Shown: positions 8,316 to 18,352, counted from the first letter of the stretch. The stretch is 64,000 nucleotides of DNA from an uncultured Mucilaginibacter sp. (GCA_913775265.1 CAJYJH010000033.1:186001-250000); one strand, 5' to 3'. Translations and numbers: made by a program. The notes: generated by a model from the sequence alone, not told the origin.

Positions 8316-8448
8316 AACCGCAGTTAAATTATAAGTTTCACTGGCAAGCATTAGCTGTGCCTGGTAGTTGTTTACAGGTTTTTATTCCTGTAATACGTTA
8401 CCGGCATCGGCTTTATTACATGATACTTTAATTTAGTTGCGGTTTTTT
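8316..8448 (+). ncRNA. ssrS: Probable 6S RNA
   Basis: The zapA-rny gap folds as one long rod. A 15-bp closing helix (8316-8330 with 8430-8444) is perfect if two G-U pairs are allowed. It opens into a large internal bubble of 27 and 23 bases. A TGCC(T)GGTA/TACCGGCA helix follows (8358-8366 with 8399-8406), and then an apical TTACAGG/CCTGTAA hairpin (8372-8393). The closing helix runs directly into a run of T, as in an intrinsic terminator. This closing stem, bubble and distal stem is the 6S layout that mimics an open promoter and binds RNA polymerase. The position after zapA supports it. The identification is structural; I have not matched a sequence profile. Confidence 0.7.
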
Positions 8449-8461
8449 ACTATATACAATT

Positions 8462-10024
8462 ATGAACATTTTAGAAATCATCATCGGCCTGTTGGTCGGG
8501 GCCATTATCGGCTTCGCTGTGGGGCGTTACCTGCTCAATAAGCTATTTAAAGAGCGGGATATAGCAGCTCAAAACAAAGCGAAGAAGATACTGAAGGACG
8601 CCGAAAACAATGCCGAAATCCTGAAGAAGAACAAACAATTAGAAGCTAAAGAACGTTTTTTACAACTTAAAGCTGAACACGAGCAGGAAGTAAATTCCAA
8701 AAACAATGCGATCAACCAGCGCGAAAACTCTATTAAACAAAAGGAGCAATCGCTTAATCAAAAACTGGAAAATGCAAATCGCAAGGATAACGAATTAGAC
8801 AACGTTCGTAAAAACCTGGAGAAGCAAACCGAAATACTGCACAAAAAGCAGGAAGAGGTTGAGCATTTAAAGCAACAGCACTTACAACAGTTAGAAAGCA
8901 TTGCCGGCCTTACTGCCGAAGAAGCTAAAAACCAACTGGTAGATAACCTGCGCGAAGAGGCCCGTACAAAAGCCATGATGCAGATCAAGGACATTGTAGA
9001 TGAGGCGAAACTTACCGCTACTAAAGAAGCTAAAAAGGTAGTTATTCAAACCATACAGCGTACCGCTACCGAAAGCGCTATCGAAAATACGGTATCTATC
9101 TTCAATATAGAAAACGACGAAATTAAAGGCCGTATCATCGGTCGTGAAGGTCGTAACATCCGCGCGCTGGAAGCTGCTACCGGTATCGAGATTATTGTTG
9201 ACGATACCCCGGAAGCTATCATCTTGTCGGGTTTTGACCCGGTTCGTCGGGAAATCGCCCGTTTGGCCATGCACCGTTTGGTAACAGATGGTCGTATACA
9301 CCCGGCCCGTATTGAAGAGGTGGTAGCCAAAACCCGCAAGCAGATAGAAGAAGAAATTGTAGAGATTGGCGAGCGTACCGTGATTGATTTAGGTATACAC
9401 GGTTTACACCCTGAGCTGATCAGAATGGTGGGCCGGATGCGCTACCGTTCGTCTTACGGGCAAAACCTGTTGCAGCACTCACGCGAGGTAGCTAACTTCT
9501 GTGCTACGATGGCTGCCGAATTAGGCTTGAATGTAAAACTGGCTAAACGTGCCGGCTTGCTGCACGATATTGGTAAAGTGCCTGATGATAATCCGGAACT
9601 GCCACACGCTATTTTGGGTATGCAACTGGCCGAAAAGTATAAAGAACATCCGGAAGTTTGCAACGCGATTGGTGCCCACCATGATGAGGTAGAAATGACC
9701 TCCATGATATCGCCCATCATTCAGGCTTGTGACGCTATATCAGGCGCTCGTCCGGGTGCACGCCGTGAGGTGGTTGAAAGCTACATCAAACGTTTGAAAG
9801 AGCTGGAGGAACTGGCATTATCCTATCCGGGTGTAGAAAAAACATTTGCTATTCAGGCTGGCCGTGAGCTGCGCGTGGTGGTAGAGAGCGAGAAAATCAG
9901 CGATGCACAATCTGAAGTATTAGCGGCCGACATTTCTAACCGTATACAAACTGAAATGACTTACCCAGGTCAGATCAAGGTAACAGTTATCCGTGAAACC
10001 CGTTCGGTAGCTTTTGCTAAGTAA
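8462..10024 (+). CDS. rny: Ribonuclease Y
   Basis: Membrane-anchored endoribonuclease that initiates mRNA decay. The 520 residues show an N-terminal membrane helix (about 4-24), a long charged coiled coil (about 30-200), a KH RNA-binding domain with [15 protein letters not shown] (about 223-237), and an HD domain with metal-binding His368-Asp369 in GLLHDIGK. The C-terminal part contains the conserved [10 protein letters not shown] block. The ATG lies 14 bases after the T-run of the preceding RNA. A strong terminator follows 26 bp after the stop. Confidence 0.97.
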   Translation: MNILEIIIGLLVGAIIGFAVGRYLLNKLFKERDIAAQNKAKKILKDAENNAEILKKNKQLEAKERFLQLKAEHEQEVNSKNNAINQRENSIKQKEQSLNQKLENANRKDNELDNVRKNLEKQTEILHKKQEEVEHLKQQHLQQLESIAGLTAEEAKNQLVDNLREEARTKAMMQIKDIVDEAKLTATKEAKKVVIQTIQRTATESAIENTVSIFNIENDEIKGRIIGREGRNIRALEAATGIEIIVDDTPEAIILSGFDPVRREIARLAMHRLVTDGRIHPARIEEVVAKTRKQIEEEIVEIGERTVIDLGIHGLHPELIRMVGRMRYRSSYGQNLLQHSREVANFCATMAAELGLNVKLAKRAGLLHDIGKVPDDNPELPHAILGMQLAEKYKEHPEVCNAIGAHHDEVEMTSMISPIIQACDAISGARPGARREVVESYIKRLKELEELALSYPGVEKTFAIQAGRELRVVVESEKISDAQSEVLAADISNRIQTEMTYPGQIKVTVIRETRSVAFAK

Positions 10025-10050
10025 TTTTAAGATATAATGTATTTTTGCGA

Positions 10051-10078
10051 GCGACAAGGTTAGCCTTGTCGCTTTTTT
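10051..10078 (+). terminator. Rho-independent terminator after rny
   Basis: A 9-bp perfect stem GCGACAAGG/CCTTGTCGC with a 4-base loop is followed by six T. Confidence 0.88.
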
Positions 10079-10094
10079 AATTTAATAGCTATTT

Positions 10095-10580
10095 ATGAAA
10101 CCTAAAGCAGAACTGCGACCGGTAGAACGTGAGTTTGAAAACTATAATAAATCAATAAACCCAGTATCTAACAATGCTTTGCTTTACGCTGCGGTAATAT
10201 TAACGCTATTCGGTATGATGCTTTTTGCATGGGCGCTGCCCTTTCCGCGCATAGGCTTTTTAGGTAAGTATAACGGTTATGTAAATTGGGCGTCCTTTTT
10301 GATAGCAGCAGGCATTTATTATTACCTGCGTTTATCACCTACGGTATCATACTTGCTGCTTTTTATTCTTTTTGCTTTTTCTTATATCATTATTCAACTG
10401 GAGCAACGCCTAACAGGCACAGGGTTACTGATTACCGGTTTAGGTATTTTGCTGGCAGGTTTGGCTGGGCAAATGTTTGTTTACCGGCGCTTAAATAACC
10501 TACCTGTATTTAAAATGATGATGAATGCCCCACTTTGGTTAATGGTAAGTATCTTGAAAAAAATGAATTTGAGGTATTGA
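10095..10580 (+). CDS. Four-helix membrane protein of unknown function
   Basis: A 161-residue protein with a charged N-terminus (about 1-28) and four hydrophobic segments at about 28-48, 62-80, 84-102 and 106-130. A short amphipathic C-terminus ends in a basic KKMNLRY tail. I do not recognise a family or catalytic motif. It begins 17 bp after the rny terminator and is followed by a 225-bp AT-rich gap with no gene. The frame is supported by its length, a start right after a terminator and a consistent membrane profile. Confidence 0.7.
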   Translation: MKPKAELRPVEREFENYNKSINPVSNNALLYAAVILTLFGMMLFAWALPFPRIGFLGKYNGYVNWASFLIAAGIYYYLRLSPTVSYLLLFILFAFSYIIIQLEQRLTGTGLLITGLGILLAGLAGQMFVYRRLNNLPVFKMMMNAPLWLMVSILKKMNLRY

Positions 10581-10805
10581 TTTTTTGTTTACTCAATATG
10601 AACAACATTTATTTGAGCCAAACAAACCAATTCTAATTTTTCAATAAATATTAAAAATTGTTAAGAAAAAGCATTTTCAACTGTAGAATTATTAAAATAT
10701 CAAAGTTGTTAATGATTAGTTAATAATAATAGAGCATAGTTTTAATTTACATCTAACATTCTCCTAATACACCGCTGATAGTTTTGCTGCAACAAACAAA
10801 CGCAC

Positions 10806-13622
10806 GTGAAACGATTAGCTATTCTTTTGGCAAGCTCCATGCTTGCTATACTCGCTATTGCCTTTAGCTTGCCTGCATGGGCAGAAGGGGGTGGTAAAAT
10901 TACCGGCAAGATTACCGACCAGAAAACCGGCGAGCCGCTTATTGGCGCTACGGTAACGGTGGAAGGTGCTTCAAGAGGAGCTGCCACTAACGTTAATGGC
11001 GAATATATTATAAATGATGTTCCGCCAGGTACAAATAGTATAACTGTTAGCTATCTGGGCTATCAGAATAAAGAAATTACTGACGTACAAATAAAAACCG
11101 GGCAAGTAACCTCATTAAATATCGTGCTTAATGAAGCTGCTACAAAACAGTTGGCGGCGGTTACAGTACGGGCAACCTTTAAACAAGAATCAACTAATTC
11201 ATTATACGCTCAGCAAAAAAATAGCAGCCGTATTTCTGACGGTATTTCGGCAGATGCCATACGCCGTAGTCCTGACCGCAACACTGCAGAAGTTCTTAAA
11301 CGTGTAAGCGGTGCCAGTATACAAGACAATAAGTTTGTTGTAGTAAGAGGTTTAGGCGACAGGTACAACGTAACTACCCTGAATAACTCGGTGATGCCAA
11401 GCACCGAACCGGATAAAAAAGCATTCTCTTTTGATGTTATACCCTCAACTTTAGTTGATAATATTGTTATTAGCAAAACAGCCACGCCAGATTTGCCAGG
11501 GGATTTTGCAGGAGGTAACGTTCAGGTTAATACCAAAGATTTTCCTGAATCTAAGGTAGTAACGTTACAGGTGGGCATATCGGGTAATACCCAAACCACT
11601 TTCAAAAACTTTAAACAAGGGAGTGTTCAAAAACTTGACTTTTTAGGCGGGTATTCAAACGGTTCCAGGTCTTTACCCGGGGTATGGCAGCGTTTAAACT
11701 ATACAGATTATTTGTCGGCACCGGCATCTCAGCAAATCGCGGTTACTCAGCGGTTCCAAAATTCTTATGGAGTTAAACACCAGTTTAAAGGCTACCCGGG
11801 TCAAAATCTTCAACTAAATGTAGGTAACACAAAGGTGTTTAAAAATGATGGCAAACTCGGTTATGTGGCCTCACTTACTTATGCAAACAATATTCAGCGC
11901 CTGGAAAGAGATCGTAATGAATTTAGTTTTAACGAGGATGCACAGCCAACATTCTATTACAATGATAATGTGTACAACTTCACCAATACATTAGGTGGTA
12001 TCCTGAATATCTCTTATTCTCATAATAACAGCAAGTATTCCATTAAAAACACTTATAACAATACTTTTACTAACAGTTATACCGAACGCACCGGAGCTTT
12101 TGTTGAGGGTGGCCCTGTAACGCTTATTCAAGGCAGCCAAACAGCGCCTGAGCGTAGCGGGATTATAAACTCTGTTTTTGAGGGGCAGCATTTTTTACCG
12201 GTAATTAAGATAAATATTGATTATAATATCTCTTATGGTAACTCTTACCGCAAACAGCCCGATCAACGTGTTTTAGAACAGTTTAAGCAGCCGGGCTCTA
12301 ATGATTTTACCATCAATTTATCCAATTTTAATCAGGCAGCCATACAGAATGCTGGTAGAATATATACTGATTTAGTTGAAGATATTTATGGTGGCCGGTT
12401 TAATTTAACTATCCCTTATAACCTTTTTGAACAGTCAAGCAAGCTTAAAACCGGTTACTTAGGGTATTATCGCGATAGGGATTACATTGCAACTGTTTTA
12501 GGTTATGCCATAGCTGGTGGAGCCAATGGACGAAATATTCCTTTAACTAATGGCCTTACTGCCGATAATATATTTAGTAGCTCTAATCTTGCGCAGCAAG
12601 GTATTGCCTTATTTACATTACCGGGTTACAATATTAACTACAAAGGCACAGTAAGCCAGAATGCCGGTTATTTAATGACCGACAGTAAATTGAGTGAAAA
12701 AGTTAGAGTGATACTTGGAGCCCGCGTAGAACGGTACGAGCAAAAAATTAATCAGCCAGGCACTAATTTAAAAGAACAGAAATATTTAAACACCGATGTT
12801 TTACCATCCCTTAACCTGACTTACGCTTTGACCGGACAGAGCAATTTACGTCTGGCCGGTTCTCAAACTGTTGCTCGTCCGGAGTTGAGAGAGTTGGCCA
12901 GATTTCAGGCTTATGATTTTGTAACTGACTATAACATTACGGGTAATGATGCACTTAAACGCACCAAAATTACCAATGCCGACTTACGGTATGAGATATT
13001 CCCTTCGGCTGGCAATATCATCTCTGTATCTGCCTTTTACAAGTATTTTGTTAATGCTATTGAGCAAACTAACCAAGGTAATAAAACATTCAGTTATGCC
13101 AACGCGCCTACTGCTTATGATTTCGGCGCTGAGCTTGAATTCAGAAAGAGGTTAGATTTTATAGAAGGCCAAGCTTTTTTCAAAAACTTTACGGCTTATG
13201 CTAATGCCTCTTATATCCGTTCGGAAGTAAATGTGGTAGACGGTGCTCCAAGACGCCCACTACAGGGTCAGTCACCATATATCATTAACGGTGGCTTATT
13301 ATATACAACGCCAAACAATGGGTTAACCGTAAATCTGCTGTACAACAAAATTGGTCCGAGACTGAGCTTTGTGGGCATATTGGGTACACGCGATATCTAT
13401 GAAAAGTCGAGGGATGTCATCGATTTTCAAATAGGCAAACGCCTGCAAAAAAATCGGGGCGAGCTTAAATTAAACGTATCAGACATTCTTGCACAGCCGG
13501 TGCGTCTGTACGTGAATTACGGTAACAACGATAACCGTAATTACAATCAAAATACTGACAAAATATTCCAGGCTACCAGGCCTGGGCGTAATATCAGCTT
13601 ACAATACATCTACAATTTCTAA
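10806..13622 (+). CDS. TonB-dependent receptor with N-terminal carboxypeptidase-like domain
   Basis: Outer-membrane active transporter, 938 residues. It has a signal peptide (about 1-26, ending LPAWA), a CarboxypepD_reg-like beta domain (about 31-115), a plug domain with VVVRGLGDRYNVTTLNNS (about 178-196), and a beta barrel ending in YIYNF with a terminal aromatic residue. There is no SusD next to it, so it is not a classic SusC. The following gene encodes a lipoprotein that is probably its surface partner. The substrate cannot be read from the sequence. Confidence 0.9.
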   Translation: MKRLAILLASSMLAILAIAFSLPAWAEGGGKITGKITDQKTGEPLIGATVTVEGASRGAATNVNGEYIINDVPPGTNSITVSYLGYQNKEITDVQIKTGQVTSLNIVLNEAATKQLAAVTVRATFKQESTNSLYAQQKNSSRISDGISADAIRRSPDRNTAEVLKRVSGASIQDNKFVVVRGLGDRYNVTTLNNSVMPSTEPDKKAFSFDVIPSTLVDNIVISKTATPDLPGDFAGGNVQVNTKDFPESKVVTLQVGISGNTQTTFKNFKQGSVQKLDFLGGYSNGSRSLPGVWQRLNYTDYLSAPASQQIAVTQRFQNSYGVKHQFKGYPGQNLQLNVGNTKVFKNDGKLGYVASLTYANNIQRLERDRNEFSFNEDAQPTFYYNDNVYNFTNTLGGILNISYSHNNSKYSIKNTYNNTFTNSYTERTGAFVEGGPVTLIQGSQTAPERSGIINSVFEGQHFLPVIKINIDYNISYGNSYRKQPDQRVLEQFKQPGSNDFTINLSNFNQAAIQNAGRIYTDLVEDIYGGRFNLTIPYNLFEQSSKLKTGYLGYYRDRDYIATVLGYAIAGGANGRNIPLTNGLTADNIFSSSNLAQQGIALFTLPGYNINYKGTVSQNAGYLMTDSKLSEKVRVILGARVERYEQKINQPGTNLKEQKYLNTDVLPSLNLTYALTGQSNLRLAGSQTVARPELRELARFQAYDFVTDYNITGNDALKRTKITNADLRYEIFPSAGNIISVSAFYKYFVNAIEQTNQGNKTFSYANAPTAYDFGAELEFRKRLDFIEGQAFFKNFTAYANASYIRSEVNVVDGAPRRPLQGQSPYIINGGLLYTTPNNGLTVNLLYNKIGPRLSFVGILGTRDIYEKSRDVIDFQIGKRLQKNRGELKLNVSDILAQPVRLYVNYGNNDNRNYNQNTDKIFQATRPGRNISLQYIYNF

Positions 13623-13693
13623 GCACTTAACTAAAAAAACAATACAAGGTCAATGCTCGGCTGAGATAAAAAGCTGAGCAAAAAATTAAAAAA

Positions 13694-15073
13694 ATGAGAA
13701 AGTTAAACAGTTTATTACTTATCGGACTATTGTCTGTTGGTTTGTTCTCATCATGTAGTGATGATAACAATAATTCTGGTCCGGATGTAGAAATTACACC
13801 TACAACTCCGGTGCCAACCAGTACAACACTTTCGGGGGCAATTACCTCAAGTGTAACGTTAACAAAAGATAAAACCTGGACTTTGGATGGATTTGTTTAT
13901 GTAACCAACAATTCAACCTTAACAATTCAGCCAGGTACCAGAATTGTTAGCAGAAGAGCTAATGCAGGTGTGTTAGTGATTACCCGCGGTTCAAAAATAG
14001 ATGCCAAAGGAACAGCTTCTGAGCCCATTGTATTCACTTCAGCCGAGTCTTCTCCGGTTGCTGGCGACTTAGGTGGCGTTGTAGTAGCAGGTAGTGCTCC
14101 ATGGAATGGTAACCACGCACAAATGGAAGGCATTTCTGATGCTAATTACAATAAATTTGGTGGTACGGTTAGCAATGATAACTCAGGGTTTTTACAGTAT
14201 ATCCGCATCGAGTATGCCGGTAAAACTGCTAACCCTAACGATGAAGTTAACGGTTTAAGTATGTACGGTGTAGGTAGCGGTACCACGGTAGATCATATCC
14301 AGGTAACTCGTGGTTTAGATGACGGCTTTGAGTTTTTTGGTGGTACGTTTAACGCAAAATATTTAATTGCTTATAACTGTGCCGATGATGATTTTGACTT
14401 TGACGACGGATACCGTGGTAACTTACAATATTTAATTTCGTTTAAAGACCCTGCCTTTACTGATACTAAATCCAGTGGTGACTTCTCGAACAATTTAGAG
14501 TGGGATAATATGAGTGCATCATCAAAAGGTTATGCTACAACTCCAATAACTCACGCCCGCATATCTAACTTAACAGCTATTGGCCCTAATAATGTTACCA
14601 GCTCTGTACTGGCAAACTATGGTTTTGGTGCACGTTTTAGAAGAGGTTCTGAGTTTGAAATTGTTAACTCTGTATTTTTAGGTAATCAGTTAGCTTCTTT
14701 ATCTATTGAGTCTACCGAAGGCGCTGCTGCTTATACTGCAGGTACCAGTGTATTCAAAAACAATGTTATTCATTCAATAGCTGCAAGTCCGTTCAACATC
14801 GGTTCTGATGTAACTAACGGTTTAACAGCTGCTCAGATTCAAACGTTAGCAACTGGTCTGCAGATTTTAACTAATCCTGCGGATGCAAATTTAACCGATC
14901 CGTTTAACGTTGCTGCTCCTAACCTGATGCCTAAATCAGGCTCATCATTATTAACAGGTGCAAGCTTTACCGGTAACTTCACTACAGCAAACGGTTTCGA
15001 AACTACCCCAACCTTCAGAGGTGCAATGGGTACCACCAACTGGACTTCTGGTTGGGCTGTATTCAACAAATAA
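13694..15073 (+). CDS. Beta-helix-type lipoprotein paired with the TonB-dependent receptor
   Basis: A 459-residue lipoprotein with lipobox FSSC (Cys21), followed by an acidic and proline/threonine-rich linker (about 22-45). The body has many short beta-like repeats such as LTIQPGTRIV, as in right-handed beta-helix proteins. A striking acidic patch, DDDFDFDDGYRGN (about 232-244), could bind calcium or another cation. It lies 71 bp after the receptor gene with a terminator behind it, so the two form an operon. No catalytic motif is recognised. It replaces SusD in position but shows none of the TPR helices of SusD. Confidence 0.75.
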   Translation: MRKLNSLLLIGLLSVGLFSSCSDDNNNSGPDVEITPTTPVPTSTTLSGAITSSVTLTKDKTWTLDGFVYVTNNSTLTIQPGTRIVSRRANAGVLVITRGSKIDAKGTASEPIVFTSAESSPVAGDLGGVVVAGSAPWNGNHAQMEGISDANYNKFGGTVSNDNSGFLQYIRIEYAGKTANPNDEVNGLSMYGVGSGTTVDHIQVTRGLDDGFEFFGGTFNAKYLIAYNCADDDFDFDDGYRGNLQYLISFKDPAFTDTKSSGDFSNNLEWDNMSASSKGYATTPITHARISNLTAIGPNNVTSSVLANYGFGARFRRGSEFEIVNSVFLGNQLASLSIESTEGAAAYTAGTSVFKNNVIHSIAASPFNIGSDVTNGLTAAQIQTLATGLQILTNPADANLTDPFNVAAPNLMPKSGSSLLTGASFTGNFTTANGFETTPTFRGAMGTTNWTSGWAVFNK

Positions 15074-15090
15074 AAATCTACTGTAAAGTC

Positions 15091-15127
15091 AAAAAGCGCC
15101 TGCTTCGTAAGAAACAGGCGCTTTTTT
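15091..15127. terminator. Bidirectional terminator
   Basis: A long stem AAAAAGCGCCTG/CAGGCGCTTTTT with a small loop carries A-runs on one side and T-runs on the other. It can therefore stop transcripts from the lipoprotein gene (plus) and the acyltransferase gene (minus). Confidence 0.88.
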
Positions 15128-15160
15128 ATTATATGCAAAATCTATCGCTGACTCTAATAG

Positions 15161-16915
15161 TTACAAATTCCTGCCAATCTTATCCAGCACATCTTTCGGA
15201 ACCTTTTCTAAATCTAAAATCAGGAAACCATCCAGACAATCGGCAAATTTAGGATCGATGTTAAAGCCGATGATTTTAGCGTTTAAGGAGATGTATTGGC
15301 GTAGTAGTACCGGGACCTTGATATGATGTGTTTCGATTTCCGAAATCAGATTGTCCAGCTTCTTAAAGGTTTCGTCGCCGGCCATCAGTGCGTCTGCATC
15401 AATGCTCGAAAAATCGACTTTAAATTGCTTGCGCGGCCGTACATATTGTGCCAGTTCCTCGTCAAAATGATGTTTGGTGATATAATCAACAATCAACGAT
15501 TTAGAGAACTTAGAAAACGTATTGCTGATACTTACCGGGCCGATCAGATATCGGTAACGCGGGTTGTCTATCAAAAACTTCAGTATCCCTTTCCATAATA
15601 AGAACAACGGCAACGCTTTTTGCTGGTATTCTTTACGTATCCAAGAGCGGCCCAACTCTAAACTGGTTTTTAAAATATCGCTGAACTGAGGTTTTATTTT
15701 AAATAAGTTGGCCGTGTAAAATCCTTTTTTACCAAAACTTTCAAAAATCTCGTCGCCCATGCCAATGCGGTAGGCACCCACAATCATGCTGGTTTTGGTA
15801 TCCCATATAAACAGGTGATGATAGTAAATATCATACTCATCCAAGTCGGTACTGTTATTGGTACCTTCGCCAACCTCGCGGAAGGTAACTTCACGCAAAC
15901 GCCCAATCTCACGGATTATACACGGAATTAAGGCAGTAGGCGCTATAAAAACCTCGTAGTTTTTTTCGGTCCACACCCGGTAATGTTCCCTGAGCGGCTC
16001 CAGTTCGCGCTCCATCATTTGGGTGGCGGTAGGCGCTACAATCTCTTTTGATTCCTTTTTTATCTTAAACAGGTTACGTGGATTAAACAGACGTTTTTCG
16101 TCCTCCAGCCCAGCACCCAAAGCATAAGTTTTAGCTCTTAAAAAGTTGAGTAACTGTGTAGTGTTGTTAGCATTGGGTATATCTGCAACCTGTATAGGCT
16201 TACCAATGCGCAATTTAATGGTATGGCCTTGTTTGTTAAATAACTCAGAAGGCAGTTTAGCCGTACGTAGGGCAGGATGTATAAGGCTCAGCAAATTAAA
16301 CAGCAAGCCGTTATTACCGTGAAAATAAATGGGCACCACCGGCACTTTGGCTTTGGCAATCAGCTTGCCTACCACCGGGTGCCACATACGGTCGGTTACC
16401 TGCTTGGTATCTAATTTATAGGTAGATACCTCGCCCGCCGGAAAAATACCTACCGGTGTACCTTGGCGCAGTAACTCAAAAGTGGATTTAATTCCACTGA
16501 TACTTGATGAGTGATCGATATTTTCGAAAGGGTTTACCGCAATAAAGTAGTCGGCAAGATTAGGGATTTTTTTGAGCAGAAAGTTAGCCATTAGCTTAGC
16601 ATCGGGGCGTACCATGCACAAAATCTTTAACAAGATCATGCCCTCAATGCCACCGTATGGGTGATTAGCAATGGCAATAAAGGCGCCATCCGTTGGGATG
16701 TTTCTTAGTTCGTTAGGGTCAAAATCAATGGTTACACCGCAGCCTTCTAAAATGGCATCTACAAATTCAGGTCCTTGTTTAGGTTGGGCTTGTGCAAACA
16801 AGTCGTTAACCTGGTTAATTTTCATTAACTCCATGAGCAATTCTGCCAGGCCCGGCATTTTCAACTTATCCAGTTTGGTAGCCTTGGCGAACTCATCGGT
16901 GGTTATAATCTTCAT
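15161..16915 (-). CDS. OlsF-like bifunctional acyltransferase (PlsC-type plus GNAT-type domains)
   Basis: A 584-residue fusion. The N-terminal half is a PlsC/LPLAT acyltransferase with the acceptor block ANHPYGGIEG (83-92) and FPAGEVS (158-164). The C-terminal half (about 310-480) has the Acetyltransf_5/hemolysin-like N-acyltransferase pattern, with LREVTFREVGEG, the VGAYRIGMG strand and ELGRSWI. This order matches OlsF, which makes aminolipids by N-acylating an amino acid and then O-acylating the product. In Bacteroidota the products are usually ornithine or glycine lipids. Which amino acid this one uses cannot be read here. It diverges from the helix-hairpin-helix gene across 66 bp. Confidence 0.82.
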   Translation of the reverse strand: MKIITTDEFAKATKLDKLKMPGLAELLMELMKINQVNDLFAQAQPKQGPEFVDAILEGCGVTIDFDPNELRNIPTDGAFIAIANHPYGGIEGMILLKILCMVRPDAKLMANFLLKKIPNLADYFIAVNPFENIDHSSSISGIKSTFELLRQGTPVGIFPAGEVSTYKLDTKQVTDRMWHPVVGKLIAKAKVPVVPIYFHGNNGLLFNLLSLIHPALRTAKLPSELFNKQGHTIKLRIGKPIQVADIPNANNTTQLLNFLRAKTYALGAGLEDEKRLFNPRNLFKIKKESKEIVAPTATQMMERELEPLREHYRVWTEKNYEVFIAPTALIPCIIREIGRLREVTFREVGEGTNNSTDLDEYDIYYHHLFIWDTKTSMIVGAYRIGMGDEIFESFGKKGFYTANLFKIKPQFSDILKTSLELGRSWIRKEYQQKALPLFLLWKGILKFLIDNPRYRYLIGPVSISNTFSKFSKSLIVDYITKHHFDEELAQYVRPRKQFKVDFSSIDADALMAGDETFKKLDNLISEIETHHIKVPVLLRQYISLNAKIIGFNIDPKFADCLDGFLILDLEKVPKDVLDKIGRNL

Positions 16916-16981
16916 AAGTAAAGCTATCCGGGTAAAATTCTTTAAATTTAGCTAAAATTTGCCAACGCCTTAGCTATTCTA

Positions 16982-17848
16982 TTGAAGCCTGCTGTTAAAA
17001 ATTACTTCACTTTAACCAAATCTGACTGGAACGGGCTGGTGATACTGGTGTTACTCATTATTGTTGTATTGTTTGCCCCGCAGATTTACGAGTACTATCA
17101 TCCGCCCAAAGCTGTCAATTTTAGTAAATTAGATAGGGCGGTGGCGCAGCTCAACGCAGCTGGTATTACCGGTCGGGGGGCTTTAGATGAAGAACAGGAG
17201 GCTGCAGCCAGGCCGAAAAAGCTATTCACTTTTAACCCCAATCATCTGTCGGCCGAGCAATGGCAAAAGCTTGGTTTAAGCGAAGGTCAAATTAAGGGCA
17301 TTAAAAGCTACGAAGCCAAGGGCGGAAGTTTTCATACCAAAGCTGATGTTAAAAAGATGTATACTTTATCGGCTGCTGATTACAGGCAATTGGAGCCGTA
17401 TATACAGTTGCCGCCTGGTGATACCGACCCTAACGCCAAACCGGCGATGGTTGTGGATCTGAATACGGCTGATTCGGTTACATTAACACAACTCAAAGGT
17501 ATTGGCCCCGCCTTTGCCCGCCGTATAATACAATACCGCAATCGTTTGGGCGGTTTTCATGCCAAGAAACAACTGAAAGAGGTTTACGGGTTGGACGATG
17601 TACATTACCGGGATATACAAAACCAGTTTACCGTAAACCGCAATAAGATCAAAAAGCTGGACATAAATACGGTGGAGTACGAAGATTTGAAAGACTTTCC
17701 TTACCTGAGCTACAAGCAGATGAATGCGTTGATACAGTATCGCAAACAGCACGGCAACTACGAAACGTTTGACGAATTAGCTAACGTAGCTATACTGGAC
17801 GAACTTACGCTGAAACAAATAAAACCTTATTGTAAGGTAAAAAAATAA
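16982..17848 (+). CDS. Membrane-anchored helix-hairpin-helix protein (ComEA-like)
   Basis: A 288-residue protein with one N-terminal membrane helix (about 19-38) and an otherwise extracytoplasmic or cytoplasmic tail with three helix-hairpin-helix units. These are roughly 92-138 (LSAEQWQKLGLSEGQ), 150-205 (DLNTADSVTLTQLKGIGPAFARRII) and 220-280 (DINTVEYEDLKDFPYLSYKQMNALI). The middle unit is closest to ComEA DNA-binding modules. The likely start is TTG at 16982, since no ATG precedes the membrane helix. DNA binding, possibly in uptake, is suggested by the family but not shown. Single gene, divergent from the acyltransferase. Confidence 0.8.
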   Translation: MKPAVKNYFTLTKSDWNGLVILVLLIIVVLFAPQIYEYYHPPKAVNFSKLDRAVAQLNAAGITGRGALDEEQEAAARPKKLFTFNPNHLSAEQWQKLGLSEGQIKGIKSYEAKGGSFHTKADVKKMYTLSAADYRQLEPYIQLPPGDTDPNAKPAMVVDLNTADSVTLTQLKGIGPAFARRIIQYRNRLGGFHAKKQLKEVYGLDDVHYRDIQNQFTVNRNKIKKLDINTVEYEDLKDFPYLSYKQMNALIQYRKQHGNYETFDELANVAILDELTLKQIKPYCKVKK

Positions 17849-17995
17849 GCTAAGTACCGTGCAATGGCTTAAGCTAAAAGGTAGGATTAACTCAAAATTA
17901 ATTAAATTCAATTTGGTAAAAACTGCCTGCTATTTTCTTTCGTAGATGTATGAAGCAACACGCTTTGGCGTGCGACTGCTTTAAATACATCACTC

Positions 17996-18352
17996 ATGAT
18001 CATCAACCAACGCACAAAAACGCAGCGTACGGCTTTGAGCCGGATGATTACATGCGTGGGGTGTTTATTGTTGATGGTGTTTATAGGTAGGGTTGCTTTA
18101 GTTTCTGTTTACGGTTATGCCGGTGTGCCAAAGTTTAATGTAAGCTCGGTATCTGGTAGTGCCGAAGAACAAGACGACGATAAAAAAGATGATAGTAAGT
18201 ATACCGAAAAGCAATTTAAGTGTATCGCTCAGAATAGCTTTGTGTTTTTAGTTCCTATTTATAGTTTTTTAAACAAGCCGTTTCTAGATTTAAATTCAGG
18301 CTTCGTAATCTGGCATCCTCTTGCGGTACCAACACCGCCGCCCAACTGCTAA
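17996..18352 (+). CDS. Small hypothetical exported or membrane protein
   Basis: A 118-residue frame with a hydrophobic N-terminal segment (about 18-42), an acidic linker (EEQDDDKKDDSKYTEK, about 57-72) and a second weakly hydrophobic stretch. It ends in a short proline-rich tail, PTPPPNC. No family is recognised. Similar short exported proteins with acidic middles and proline tails occur widely in Bacteroidota. It stands alone between the helix-hairpin-helix gene (147 bp upstream) and the DUF4394 gene (75 bp downstream). The reality of this gene is moderate. Confidence 0.5.
   Translation: MIINQRTKTQRTALSRMITCVGCLLLMVFIGRVALVSVYGYAGVPKFNVSSVSGSAEEQDDDKKDDSKYTEKQFKCIAQNSFVFLVPIYSFLNKPFLDLNSGFVIWHPLAVPTPPPNC

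Noticed and set aside
8891..9301. Minus-strand open frame inside rny
   Set aside because: It is antisense to the KH and coiled-coil parts of RNase Y and shows only shadow composition.
16982..17848. True competence protein ComEA
   Set aside because: Three helix-hairpin-helix units and the lack of neighbouring comEC make a direct comEA assignment unsafe; kept as ComEA-like only.
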